Part shown: positions 13,006-24,889 of the stretch, piece after piece
Position numbering within the stretch: position 1 is the first letter of the stretch
How the letters are laid out: every line of letters begins with the position of its first letter
Source of the DNA: Piromyces finnis
Taxonomy: Eukaryota; Neocallimastigomycota; Neocallimastigomycetes; Neocallimastigales; Neocallimastigaceae
Assembly: GCA_002104945.1 (NCBI GenBank)
Contig: MCFH01000022.1
Location: forward strand, 496,001 to 560,000
Length of the DNA stretch: 64,000 nt
Direction of reading: 5' to 3'
The notes under the pieces: generated by a model
What the model saw: only the letters and a program-made list of their open reading frames with translations
What the model was told of the DNA's origin: nothing
Database searches by the model: none
Program-made: the position numbers and the translations under genes

Positions 13006-15519
13006 TTATTCTTTATTAACAGGATTTGTTTTGTATACATAACAATTAGATGTTTCTGAAGGATTATTAAGTTTACTATGGTTACTTTCTTTAATTTTAT
13101 TAAATAATTTAACACAGACACTGTCGTTCTTTAATGGAACAAATTCTTTTAAATTCGTTGTATTTGCTTTAGAAGTGTCGGATTCTTTTGTTGGTGGATT
13201 TAGTAATATAAGAAGAATTCTTGATCCAACTAAGAAGTGAATACAAAAGAAATGGGTTAAGCAATTGAATGAAATAATTAGTAAAAATACAGAATAAAAA
13301 TATTCATCAGATAGTGTTAGTAGTAATCTTTGAACAATAAAATTGGATATATTTAATCCAAAAATAACAAATGTATAACAAACATCTCCAAATCTTTTAG
13401 ATTTTCCTCCCGTTGTGATAATCATAAATAATAATCCAATAAACTTTTATATATTTTATATTAACAATGATATATAATTTTAATTTATAATTAATATTAT
13501 TGAATTAGTTAGTTTTTAATTCATTATTTTATAATATATATTTATATATAATTAATAGCTTACCACTGCATAAAGAATTGCATCATATATACTATTATGA
13601 ACATATGAGTATGTTGGTTCAATTTCTGGAAATCGAGTATCTCTAAATGATCCATATGGGAAATAGTAAAATTCATAGGAACATGCGAGTATAAATCTAT
13701 AAAGGAAAATTATCAGTATAACTGTGATTATAAACAGGAACATACGTAGATTGGTTAAGGTTTCAGTTATAAATATATTTGATTTAAATATTTTGTAGAT
13801 ACGATATGTAATTGCAAACATTGGAATATAAATTAAATTAATACTAAGTGCTTCAAGACAGTAAAATAATTTCGATTTGAAAATAGAGTATGGTGGTAAA
13901 TATTTCAAAATTTTTACCATACTAATTAATGTTCCAACTAAAATCATATTACAAAACATAGGTGAAATGACTTTGATATATGGATGATTTTTATATTTAT
14001 GAACTAAGAAAATTACAAGAATATTTATTATTGAAAAGAAAATCACAATAATATACGAAAATACACCAACAATTCCCATGTTATTCGTAATTAAATACTT
14101 TATATTCTTAAAATAGTAAATAATATTATCAATATTATTATTCAATAAATTAGTTCTAAATAGTTTCGGAAGAAGAACCATAATTTCAAATAACGGTGAA
14201 CTATATTTCGATTTAAAAACATTTTTCAATTTAATTCTTTTCATGTTTTCGATATATTTACATATTAAACTTTCTTTTTGACAATATAATTTAATATCGG
14301 GATCAGATTCTTTTTGATCTAAATCAAATGTAGGAATACTTCCAAAATGTTCAGAACGATGTAATTGAATATCTTTAGATGTTAATTGAAGTGCAATTTC
14401 TAAAAGAATTTGATTTTCCTTCTTACTAAATTGACTAATGCATAAAAACTTTTCAGTTACAGCACTAACATTTTTAGGAAGAAGCGTCATTGGGATTGTT
14501 TTATCATTATCATTGGATCGGAAAAGCGGATTATGAGATGCTTTACCTTTAAAGAATGCACTTTCGCCATCTAAGAATGCTTTATATGAAGTACCTAAAC
14601 TAATTCTAGTAGAATTCTCGATATTTCCTCCAGTATAAGTATCAATATAATTATAAAAACTGGTAAATACATCTCTAGCTGTATCATTTATGAATACTTC
14701 AAAAAATTCTGGATCGTATTCTTTTGATAATTCATATTTATTACCTGTATATTCCATTAAAAATTGTAAAACATCATAATCATCACCTAAACCAATACTT
14801 AAATTAGACGTGGATGAAATGGAAGAATATAATTTGTCCCATGATATTTGATCCATTTCATCTGAAAGTCGTTTTGTAACTTCGTTATTTGGATCATAAT
14901 ACATAACATCAAAATCTAATTCATAAGGTAATCCATACAATCTGTCTTTATAAATAGCATCTTCTAAAATACTTGGATCATTAAAATTAATACTGTTCAT
15001 TTTAACATAATCGGTCAAGTCAAGTAGTAATTCCAAAGATGGATAACGATATCCTAAATGATAATAATATTCTGTTTCCATAAATTCCAATTCACTAAAT
15101 AATATTTTATCATCTAAAACAACCATATCATAATACTGTTCTTCTATTCCTGCTATAGCTTCATAGAAATATCTATAGTAAATTGTACCACCATTTGCAG
15201 TAAGACCTATATAATCAAAAAACGTTATGCTTACTCTAATATCTTTTAACATTTCATTGTTTTTATTTTTTTCAATTAAATAATTATTTATCATATTTTC
15301 ATATTCATATTCTATTTCAGTAATATTTCTAGCATCCTCCATATCTGGAGATTTCATAAGTATATTAATTACATTTGGATCATATACTTCTTCTTCTTCT
15401 TCAATAATATCAGTTGTATCTTCTTCTTGTCCATATGTTTTTGATAATAAACAAAGGATGATAAATATAATATATATGATATATGAATATGAAAAGTACA
15501 TCCTATCTTTTACTTTCAT
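13006..15519 (-). CDS. SBP-7TM class C receptor, recent duplicate A
   Basis: Receptor of about 797 residues, near-twin of the gene at 17601-20067. Exon 1 is 15519-13564 and exon 2 is 13443-13006; the donor is GTAAGC, the acceptor AAAAG, phase 0 in helix 5. An ACTAAC branch-like motif lies in the intron. Residues 1-30 form a hydrophobic signal sequence, followed by an acidic stretch (EEEEEVYD). Ectodomain landmarks are YGLPYELDFDVMYYD, GLGDDYDVLQFLMEYTGN, FFKGKASHNPLFRS and SIPTFDLDQKESD. Seven helices start near residue 478. The tail after LVGSRILLILLNP differs from the twin. Exon 1 differs from the twin at only about six bases over its first 1.87 kb, then diverges sharply near 13640. Confidence 0.9.
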
Positions 15520-15940
15520 TTTTTACTTCAACAATAATTAAAAGATTAATTAGTTATATATTTTTTTCTTTTTCAAAATAATTTGATTAATAAATAATAA
15601 AACTGTATAGTTTTATTAGATATTAGATAATATAGAATTAAATGATTCTATATAAAAATGAAAAAATTATTTATTCTAAAAAAAATTATTTATTTATTTG
15701 TTTAGTTTTATAATAAGTTTTATAATAATACATTTTATAGTTATTTTCTTTCTCTTAATTAGTTATATTTAATTTTAAAATAATATATAGAGAAACTTTA
15801 AAAAATTTATGATATAAAAAAAAGTTATAAATATATTTTATCAATTATTTTTAGTTTTTTTCAAAAAAGTTAGATTTTAGGAATAATTAACCAAGTGGAG
15901 TTTAATAATGTATTTTTTCTCCAAAAAATCATTATTAATT
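15520..15940. other. Upstream region of duplicate A
   Basis: AT-rich. Parts (about 15780-15870) align with 20340-20430 upstream of duplicate B but are clearly diverged, unlike the coding sequences. No other feature seen. Confidence 0.55.
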
Positions 15941-15944
15941 GAAT

Positions 15945-16020
15945 GTTGCTTGTGTATTTGGTATAGCCTAAACACTTATATAGTTCTAATTTGAAATGTA
16001 CAATGTACATTTTGTCAAAA
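15945..16020 (-). mobile_element. SINE-like fragment
   Basis: About 75 bp resembling 40410-40482 in the intact SINE-like element (shared words GGTATAGCCTAA / GGCATAGCCTAA, AGTTCTAATTTG, and a TGTAC-containing end). Same orientation as that element. No poly(A) or target duplication remains. Confidence 0.5.
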
Positions 16021-16074
16021 ATAATATTCTAAAAATAAACTTAAATTTTATAGTTACTATTAATTATCCAATAA

Positions 16075-17071
16075 TAATGCATGAATTATATGGATCATAC
16101 ATTTACATTATTTCTGATATAAAAATAATATGTGACTTGAGCATATTATTATATTAGTAATTTTTCCTAATATTAAATTTATATAGTTTTATTATAATAT
16201 TAATTGTTTCTACAATGTACAAAAATGTAATGAAAATGTATGACAAATGTAATATCATGTACTGTAAAAGAATAATGTAGATGTAGGATCCATATAGTTC
16301 TAGCCTTATAATTGGACAATTAATTATTAAGTAAGCCTCATTAGTATAAATAGATAAATAGACTAGAATAAATATTATTAAAAAGGGCTTCTTGTTTTAG
16401 TTAGAATTTTAATATTTGACAACGACAGAACGTTTTAGTATTTAGACAAAATAGAAATATTGGAACGTTATAAATAAAATTATTAATAAAACATATATTA
16501 TTTAAAGTTTAATTCTTTCTACATAAAATTAACCCGTATCATTTCCTTATATGAATTATGATTATGATACTGAATCTTTTACTTGAAATAATGAAATGTT
16601 AATATTTATAAATAAATTTAAAAAAAAAAATATAATTATTAATATTAACAGAATTTACAATAAATATTAAACTTTTTCATAATGTTTACAATACAATTAA
16701 AATTTTAGTATCAAAAAGTTTATGTTTTAATAAATAATTTCTATAATAGTATAAAATAAATTTTTATAACATTTACTATTATTATTTAGTTTTATTATCT
16801 ACTATTTTTTATTATTATATTTTTTTTTTTTTTACTATTAAAATTTATTATCATAAATATTAAAGATTTATATTCTTAAACTATTTTTAAAAAAGGAAAC
16901 TTTTTTAAATATTTATATTCTTGAACTATTTTTAAAAAAGGAAACTTTTTTAAATATTTAAAATTAATGAATATTTAAAATAAAATTAATTAATCCATTG
17001 ACTCATAAAAAAGATAATTTATCCAAAAATAAGAAAATGTTTATAATTACCGAAGGAAAAATAAAACAAAA
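16075..17071. repeat. Diverged copy of the region upstream of the GPI-protein gene
   Basis: Blocks align with 23800-24890, for example CCAATAATAATGCATGAAT with TATGGATCATACATTTACA, the AAAAAAGGAAAC...TTTTTTAAA block, and the bases before the ATG. About 16869-16960 contains a 45-bp tandem duplication not present at the other site. Interpreted as part of a tandemly duplicated unit. Confidence 0.6.
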
Positions 17072-17097
17072 ATGTTATTTAAAAATTTATTTTAAGT

Positions 17098-17128
<31 letters not shown>

Positions 17129-17275
17129 GTAAATTACAAATATTTATTTATAAATATTTAATTTTACAATTGCTAGTCTTTAATTTTTTTTTTTATTTTC
17201 ATTAGTTATAGCTAATATAAATATTTAAAAAAGAGATTATGAAGAGGAAGAAACTAATTATTACTATAATATTTA
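17072..17275 (+). pseudogene. Relict 5' end of GPI-protein gene (copy A)
   Basis: Starts with ATGTTATTTAAAAATTTATT, matching the first exon at 24890, and then a mutated donor (AAGTAAAT instead of AGGTAAAT). A decayed signal-peptide exon follows: TTCATTAGTTATAGCTAAT aligns with TTCATTAGTTGGAGCTACT at 25048, and AAAAAAGAGATTATGAAGAG with the Arg/Glu-rich start of the mature protein. Homology stops near 17275, so only the first 50 or so codons were copied. Stops interrupt the frame. Confidence 0.65.
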
Positions 17276-17600
17276 TTATATTTATTATATATATATTATT
17301 TATTATTTATTATAAGAACACATTTAATTATACAAAAATTTCCTTTTTACATTAATTAATTGACATATATATATAGTTATTTAATTTTAAAATACATATA
17401 AAATATATTTTTATTATTTTAATAATTATAATAATAATTTCGATTAAATATATACTTCATTATTTTAACAAATTAAATCAATATTTTCAAATTTTATATA
17501 CATATACATTTGATGATATTTCAATTAATATATTGATATCAATTTCTAAGTTTATTATTGTTCTTAATTACTACCAATTACTACGATTTGTTTTACTTTC
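17276..17600. other. 3' flank of duplicate B
   Basis: AT-rich. The stretch before the receptor stop (ACATTTGATGAT near 17508) aligns with 21168 and 12959, confirming that the duplicated unit includes receptor 3' flanks. Confidence 0.5.
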
Positions 17601-20067
17601 TTAGTAATTCAACGATGTTGAAAGAGCATTTGACTGTCTTCTATTATTTTTTTTAAATCTACCAATTAAACTAACATAAGCATTGTTTCTCTTTAATGGA
17701 ATAAATTCTTTTAAATATGTAGTATTTACTTTAGAAACATTGGATTCTACTGTTGATGGATTTAGTAATATAAGAAGAATTCTTGATCCAACTAAGAAAT
17801 GAATACAAAAGAAATGGGTTAAACAATTGAATGAAACAATTAGTAAAAATACAGAATAAAAATATTCATCAGATAGTGTTAGTAGTAATCTTTGAACAAT
17901 AAAATTGGATATATTTAATCCAAAAATAACAAATGTATAACAAACATCTCCAAATCTTTTAGATTTTCCTCCCGTTGTGATAATCATAAATAATAATCCA
18001 ATAAACTTTTATATATTTTATATTAACAATGATATATAATTTTTAATATACATTAGTTTTTCATTCAATATTTCATAATGTATATATATATATATACATT
18101 TAATAACTTACCACTGCATAAAGAATTGCATTATATATACTATTATGAATTTCTGAATATGTTGGCATAATATCTGGGAAACGAGTATCTCTAAATGATC
18201 CATATGGGAAATAGTAAAATTCATAGGAACATGCGAGTATAAATCTATAAAGGAAAATTATCAGTATAACTGTGATTATAAACAGGAACATACGTAGATT
18301 GGTTAAGGTTTCCGCTATAAATATATTTGATTTGAATATTTTGTAGATACGATATGTAATTGCAAACATTGGAATATAAATTAAATTAATACTAAGTGCT
18401 TCAAGACAGTAAAATAATTTCGATTTGAAAATAGAGTATGGTGGTAAATACTTCAAAATTTTTACCATACTAATTAATGTTCCAACTAAAATCATATTAC
18501 AAAACATAGGTGAAATGACTTTGATATATGGATGATTTTTATATTTATGAACTAAGAAAATTACAAGAATATTTATTATTGAAAAGAAAATCACAATAAT
18601 ATACGAAAATACACCAACAATTCCCATGTTATTCGTAATTAAATACTTTATATTCTTAAAATAGTAAATAATATTATCAATATTATTATTCAATAAATTA
18701 GTTCTAAATAGTTTCGGAAGAAGAACCATAATTTCAAATAACGGTGAACTATATTTCGATTTAAAAACATTTTTCAATTTAATTCTTTTCATGTTTTCGA
18801 TATATTTACATATTAAACTTTCTTTTTGACAATATAATTTAATATCGGGATCAGATTCTTTTTGATCTAAATCAAATGTAGGAATACTTCCAAAATGTTC
18901 AGAACGATGTAATTGAATATCTTTAGATGTTAATTGAAGTGCAATTTCTAAAAGAATTTGATTTTCCTTCTTACTAAATTGACTAATGCATAAAAACTTT
19001 TCAGTTACAGCACTAACATTTTTAGGAAGAAGCGTCATTGGGATTGTTTTATCATTATCATTGGATCGGAAAAGCGGATTATGAGATGCTTTACCTTTAA
19101 AGAATGCACTTTCGCCATCTAAGAATGCTTTATATGAAGTACCTAAACTAATTCTAGTAGAATTCTCGATATTTCCTCCAGTATAAGTATCAATATAATT
19201 ATAAAAACTGGTAAATACATCTCTAGCTGTATCATTTATGAATACTTCAAAAAATTCTGGATCGTATTCTTTTGATAATTCATATTTATTACCTGTATAT
19301 TCCATTAAAAATTGTAAAACATCATAATCATCACCTAAACCAATACTTAAATTAGACGTGGATGAAATGGAAGAATATAATTTGTCCCATGATATTTGAT
19401 CCATTTCATCTGAAAGTCGTTTTGTAACTTCGTTATTTGGATCATAATACATAACATCAAAATCTAATTCATAAGGTAATCCATACAATCTGTCTTTATA
19501 AATAGCATCTTCTAAAATACTTGGATCATTAAAATTAATACTGTTCATTTTAACATAATCGGTCAAGTCAAGTAGTAATTCCAAAGATGGATGACGATAT
19601 CCTAAATGATAATAATATTCTGTTTCCATAAATTCCAATTCACTAAATAATATTTTATCATCTAAAACAACCATATCATAATACTGTTCTTCTATTCCTG
19701 CTATAGCTTCATAGAAATATCTATAGTAAATTGTACCACCATTTGCAGTAAGACCTATATAATCAAAAAACGTTATGCTTACTCTAATATCTTTTAACAT
19801 TTCATTGTTTTTATTTTTTTCAATTAAATAATTATTTATCATATTTTCATATTCATATTCTATTTCAGTAATATTTCTAGCATCCTCCATATCTGGAGAT
19901 TTCATAAGTATATTAATTACATTTGGATCATATACTTCTTCTTCTTCTTCAATAATATCAGTTGTATCTTCTTCTTGTCCATATGTTTTTGATAATAAAC
20001 AAAGGATGATAAATATAATATATATGATATATGAATATGAAAAGTACACCCTATCTTTTACTTTCAT
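17601..20067 (-). CDS. SBP-7TM class C receptor, recent duplicate B
   Basis: Receptor of about 786 residues. Exon 1 is 20067-18112 and exon 2 is 18005-17601; donor GTAAGT, acceptor AAAAG, phase 0 in helix 5. Protein differences from duplicate A are few: R/V instead of R/M near residue 6, GYRHPSL instead of GYRYPSL, FIAETL instead of FITETL, and a cluster of changes in the loop before helix 5 (DTRFPDIMPTYSEIHNSIYN against DTRFPEIEPTYSYVHNSIYD). The cytoplasmic tail is unrelated at its end (RFKKNNRRQSNALSTSLNY). Signal sequence, acidic linker, ectodomain motifs and 7TM landmarks are otherwise as in duplicate A. Divergence at the extracellular loop and the tail suggests different tuning or coupling, but this is inference. 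Confidence 0.9.
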
Positions 20068-20920
20068 TTTTTACCTCAACAATAATTGGAATATTAACTA
20101 TATATTAATATAATATTTTCTTTTAGTCAAAAATATATATATATATATAATTATTTAATATATATAAAAAAGAAGACAAAAAAGAAAAATAGAAAAATAG
20201 AACACCAAAAAAATTTCTAAAACTCTTTTTTTATTAATTAAATATATAAAGAAGCTTGCTTCATAGTTTATTAAATTTAATTTTTTAATTTAGTTATTAT
20301 CTTTCTTTATACCGTATATCCCTTATATTTAAAATAACTATATTAAAATAACATATAGAGAAACCTGCAGATGTATGATATAAAAAAAGTTTTATAAATA
20401 TTTTATTTTTAGTCTTTTCGAAAGTTAAATTTAATTTATTCTCCCAAAATTAGAAAACTTTAATTAATTATATATAAAATTCACTTTTTTATTTATTTAA
20501 TAACAATCATTTTCATTTTCTTTTAAATAATCATTTCAATTATTCTACAATTTTTTCATTGAATCGAAACCAGTTAATATGTATAAATTGCTTTTATATG
20601 TTAATATTAACATTAATAACCTCTACCGAATTACTATTCCAAAAAAAAAAAAAATAGTTATCCACAATTTATATTTGCATACATTCTTAAGAAAGGATAA
20701 TTAAAAAACAAAAAACTACAAATATTAAATAAAATTTAAAATTTAATTCATGAAAGTAAAATATATATAAAATTAAATATTTATATCTGTCTTTTAAATA
20801 TTTTTTGCCAAGAGACAATAGAAACTTTATCTAATGCTCATATACAATTATTTATTAGATATTTAATTATAATATAAAATAAAATTATTTAAGCATTTAT
20901 TTATCTCCCCAATGTATATT
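20068..20920. other. Upstream region of duplicate B
   Basis: AT-rich, diverged match to the upstream region of duplicate A (about 20340-20430). No further feature recognised. Confidence 0.5.
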
Positions 20921-21000
20921 TTTAATATTTTATTTTTTTTAATAGTTAGAGCTAATTAGTAAAAAAAAAAAAAAGAAAGATGAACTAAATATTATTATTT
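20921..21000 (+). pseudogene. Possible relict 5' end of GPI-protein gene (copy B)
   Basis: TTTAATAGTTAGAGCTAATTAGT and AAAAGAAAGATGAACTAAATATTA resemble 25046-25112 (TTCATTAGTTGGAGCTACT, AAAAAAGAG..., AAATTAAATATTA). Much more decayed than copy A. Placement between duplicate B and the receptor pseudogene is what the duplication model predicts. Confidence 0.35.
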
Positions 21001-21225
21001 ATATCATTTAATTAATTTAGATTTGTTATATAAATTTATTTATATATTTATTATTTATTTATTATTTTACACATTGAATTGATATATATATTTATTTGAT
21101 TTTAATATTATTATAAAAACAATGATAATAAATATTACAATGTTTTCAAATTCTATATATGTACATTTGATGATGAGCAATTTCATAGAATTTTTTTATT
21201 TTCTTTTTTTTTTTTTTTTTATGAT

Positions 21226-22030
21226 AATTATTATGATGAAAGAGAAGCATTAAATTTGCTTTATTTAATTTTTTTAATATTGTTGTCATAGGCTTTTTTA
21301 TTCTTTAATGGAACAAATTTTTTTAAATTCGTTGTATTCATTTTAGGATTATCTAATCCTATTGTTGATGGATTTAGTAATATAAGAAGAATTCTTGATC
21401 CAACTAAGAAATGAACACAAAAGAAATGTTGATTATGAAATGTTTTACCTTTAAAGAATGCACTCTCGACATCTAACTATCATTTATGAATACTTCAAAA
21501 AATTCTGGATCGTATTCTTTTGATAATTCATATTTATTACCTGTATATTCCATTAAAAATTGTAAAACATCATAATCATCACCTAAACCAATACTTAAAT
21601 TAGACGTGGATGAAATGGAAGAATATAATTTGTCCCACGATATTTGATTCATTTCATCTGAAAGTCGTTTTGTAACTTCGTTATTTGAATCATAATACAT
21701 AACATCAAAATCTAATTCATAAGGTAACCCATACAATCTGTCTTTATAAATAGCATCTTCTAAAATACTTGGATCATTAAAATTAATACTGTTCATTTTA
21801 ACATAATCGGTCAAGTCAAGTAGTAATTCCAAAGATGGATGACGATATCCTAAATAATAATAATATTCTGTTTCCATAAATTCCAATTCACTAAATAATA
21901 TTTTATCATCTAAAACAACCATATCATAATACTGTTCTTCTATTCCTGCTATAGCTTCATAGAAATATCTATAGTAGATTGTACCACCATTTGCAGTAAG
22001 ACCTATATAATCAAAAAACGCTATACTTAA
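21226..22030 (-). pseudogene. Internally deleted SBP-7TM receptor pseudogene
   Basis: Third copy of the duplicate A/B type. In transcription order it has part of the ectodomain (about 22030-21475, starting abruptly without the signal-peptide region), then a jump of about 80-100 bp to the FFKGKASHN segment (21470-21430), then a jump of about 1.5 kb, skipping the rest of the ectodomain and helices 1-6, directly into exon 2 sequence (helix-7 end and tail, 21425-21226). It carries the GYRHPSL variant of duplicate B. A 149-residue open frame (21922-21473) remains but lacks signal peptide and membrane domain, so no working receptor is expected. Confidence 0.85.
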
Positions 22031-22585
22031 TACCCAGAAAACATAAAATTTTACTTAGTATATAATATTATTGAAAAAGTAAGAATAATATCTTTTAAAA
22101 AAAAAGAATAAAATAAAAATAGGCATTCCTTATTTTTAATTTCATTAATAAATATCATTATTTTTATTTATCTAAAATAATTGTTTATGTAGAAAAATAT
22201 TTGAATAATGTAGATTACAAAAATTTATAAAATTTTTCTTTATTAGTATAAACAATAGTATTAATAGTAAGAAATGATAGTTCTTATTATCTAAATTTGA
22301 ATATATCAAAGATTATTCCTTTTGCGATTTATTAGAAAATAAATAATAAATTTAAAGTAATAATGTTATAGAAATTGAAAGAAAATTCAATTGGTCAGTA
22401 CTAATTATAATCCTTTCACCTAACAAAAATTTAATCTTTAACTTTAGGTATTTGAAAAGTCAAATTCAATTAATTTATTCAAGTGGAATAGCGACTTTTT
22501 TTTTTCTTGTTTTTAATTATAATTACTAAAATGCATTATTTTTTATTCATTTATATATCTTTTTAAATTAATATTTTTTATATAT
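22031..22585. other. Intergenic
   Basis: AT-rich sequence after the abrupt loss of receptor homology near 22030. Nothing recognised. Confidence 0.5.
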
Positions 22586-22814
22586 TTTTATTTTATTTTA
22601 TTTTATTTTATTTTATTTTATTTTATTTTATTTTATTTTATTTTATTTTATTTTATTTTATTTTATTTTATTTTATTTTATTTTATTTTATTTTATTTTA
22701 TTTTATTTTATTTTATTTTATTTTATTTTATTTTATTTTATTTTATTTTATTTTATTTTATTTTATTTTATTTTATTTTATTTTATTTTATTTTATTTTA
22801 TTTTATTTTATTTT
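22586..22814. repeat. (TTTTA)n microsatellite
   Basis: About 229 bp of an apparently uninterrupted pentanucleotide TTTTA, about 45 copies. Confidence 0.97.
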
Positions 22815-24889
22815 CTATTTTTAATTATTTATGTTTTTTGGTTTAATTTATTTTTAAACTTTATGACAGCTATTTAAATTTTAATTAATAGGTTTATAAA
22901 ATATTTAGATATTTAGTACCAAAAAAAAATTATATATATATATAATCAATAGGAAAATATAAAATGACTTTTTTATTTTTTCCTAATTATTAAAAAAAAA
23001 GTTTTTAAAATAAATATTAATTTTACGTAATAATGTAATAATATTAAATTTTTTGGTAATTAAAAAAAGCTTTTACGTTAAAATTCATAATAAAAGTAAA
23101 CTATAATTAGATAAATAAATAAATAATAATTTAATTGATACAAAACCATTTTAACCTATCTACCAAAAAAATTATAAATCTTTATTTTCCTTCTTTTTTT
23201 TTTCGAATACATATATAATCTACAAAATAACTAATTAGAAATTTATATATATATTTTATGTCTATTTTATTTTAGTTTTTTTAATATTAAAACCATCTAA
23301 AAATATTTTAAATATTAGTTTATAACAACAACATAAATAAAATATATATGTATTTCATTTTTATAATGTGAATCATACTTTTTTTTAATAAATAATGACT
23401 ATTAATATCATATTAACCGCCGTTTGATATATATTAAAGTTTTTTACTATTTTTTATAATTAAAATTTTATTAAAAATAGTAAAAGTTTTTACAATTAAA
23501 TAAAATAATTACCATTCCCACTTTATATTAATCCAAATTTAATCATAATTTTCGATTTTATATATATATATATTTATCCTTAACATATTACAATATAGTT
23601 ATCATAATTACAAATAAAATAAACAAAATTTACAAAGTATATTTATAAGAAATGAAAAATCTTTAGCAAAAAAAAAAAAAAATTAAAAATTACCATTATT
23701 ATAAATATCATCATAGTATTATTATAAATATAAAATGAAAACTATTTTTCTAAAATATTTTCTTTTAATTTACTATTGATAAAAGGTTATTTGATTTATT
23801 ATCCAATAATAATAAATTGAATAAATGGATTATATGGATCATACATTTACATTATTTCCTTTTATGTATTATGATTAAATTACATTTCTTTACATTCATT
23901 TACATTTTTTATAGTAAGTAAGTAATAAGTATTTTGGTAGAAAATACTTTTATTAGGAATTATTAAGACAACTTAAAATGAAATGACAATGGATACTGTT
24001 TTTATTTCAATGGAAATAATATTTAAAAATAAAAAAAAAACCTTACATTTATTTAAATATATAATTAATGGAAAAATTATAATATAGACTTAGAATTTAA
24101 TATTTATATATTTCCCTTATATATGTCTATAATATTTTATATTTAACATTATTTACAAACTACTAAAAATAATATTAGGAAAAAAGGAATCATTAAAAAA
24201 AATCAAAACAAAGTTTTAATGGTTCGTCTAAATTTTAATAATTAGTAAATAAAAATATTTCAAAAAATTAAATATTATTCTTATTTTAAATATAATTGAA
24301 AAATAATATTTAAAATATAAACTGAGCTTTATCATTAATTATTATAATTTAAAATGGCAATAGTATTAGTAGTAAGCATCAATAAATATAATTTGTTTCT
24401 TGGTATAATTGAATGTTAATATAAATAAAATAGAATTAAAAAAAAAATAATAATGTTAACAAAATTTACACAATATCGTCAATAATTAAAATATATATAT
24501 ATATATTTAAATAATGCTTGCATACATCATACAATTTAGAGTTAACAATATCAAAAATATTTTTTAATAAATTATTTCAAAAATTATTATTATTTACTAT
24601 TATTATTTATTTATTACTATTTATTATTACTATTTATTATTATTATTATCATTATTATGAATAATTAAAATTTACTATCTTATCAATTCAAATATGGGAA
24701 ATTTATATTTTTTAAAATTTTTTAAAAAAGGAAAACTTTTTAAAGATTTTAAAATTAAAAACGTTTAAAAATATAAACAATTTAATCCATTTTTATAATA
24801 ATACTTTTTTTTTCTGATATAAAATGAAGATATTTCATCCAAAAATAAAGAAATTTTTATATTAATTATCTAAAAAAAATAAAACAAAA
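22815..24889. other. Upstream region of GPI-protein gene
   Basis: AT-rich. 23800-24889 has a diverged duplicate at 16075-17071. No separate gene seen. Confidence 0.55.

Noticed and set aside
1-22030. Bacterial contamination suggested by SBP-like ectodomains
   Set aside because: The same frames continue into seven helices and are interrupted by spliceosomal introns at conserved sites.
22586-22814. Telomere-like or CRISPR-like array
   Set aside because: Pentamer is A/T only with no spacers; it is a simple microsatellite.
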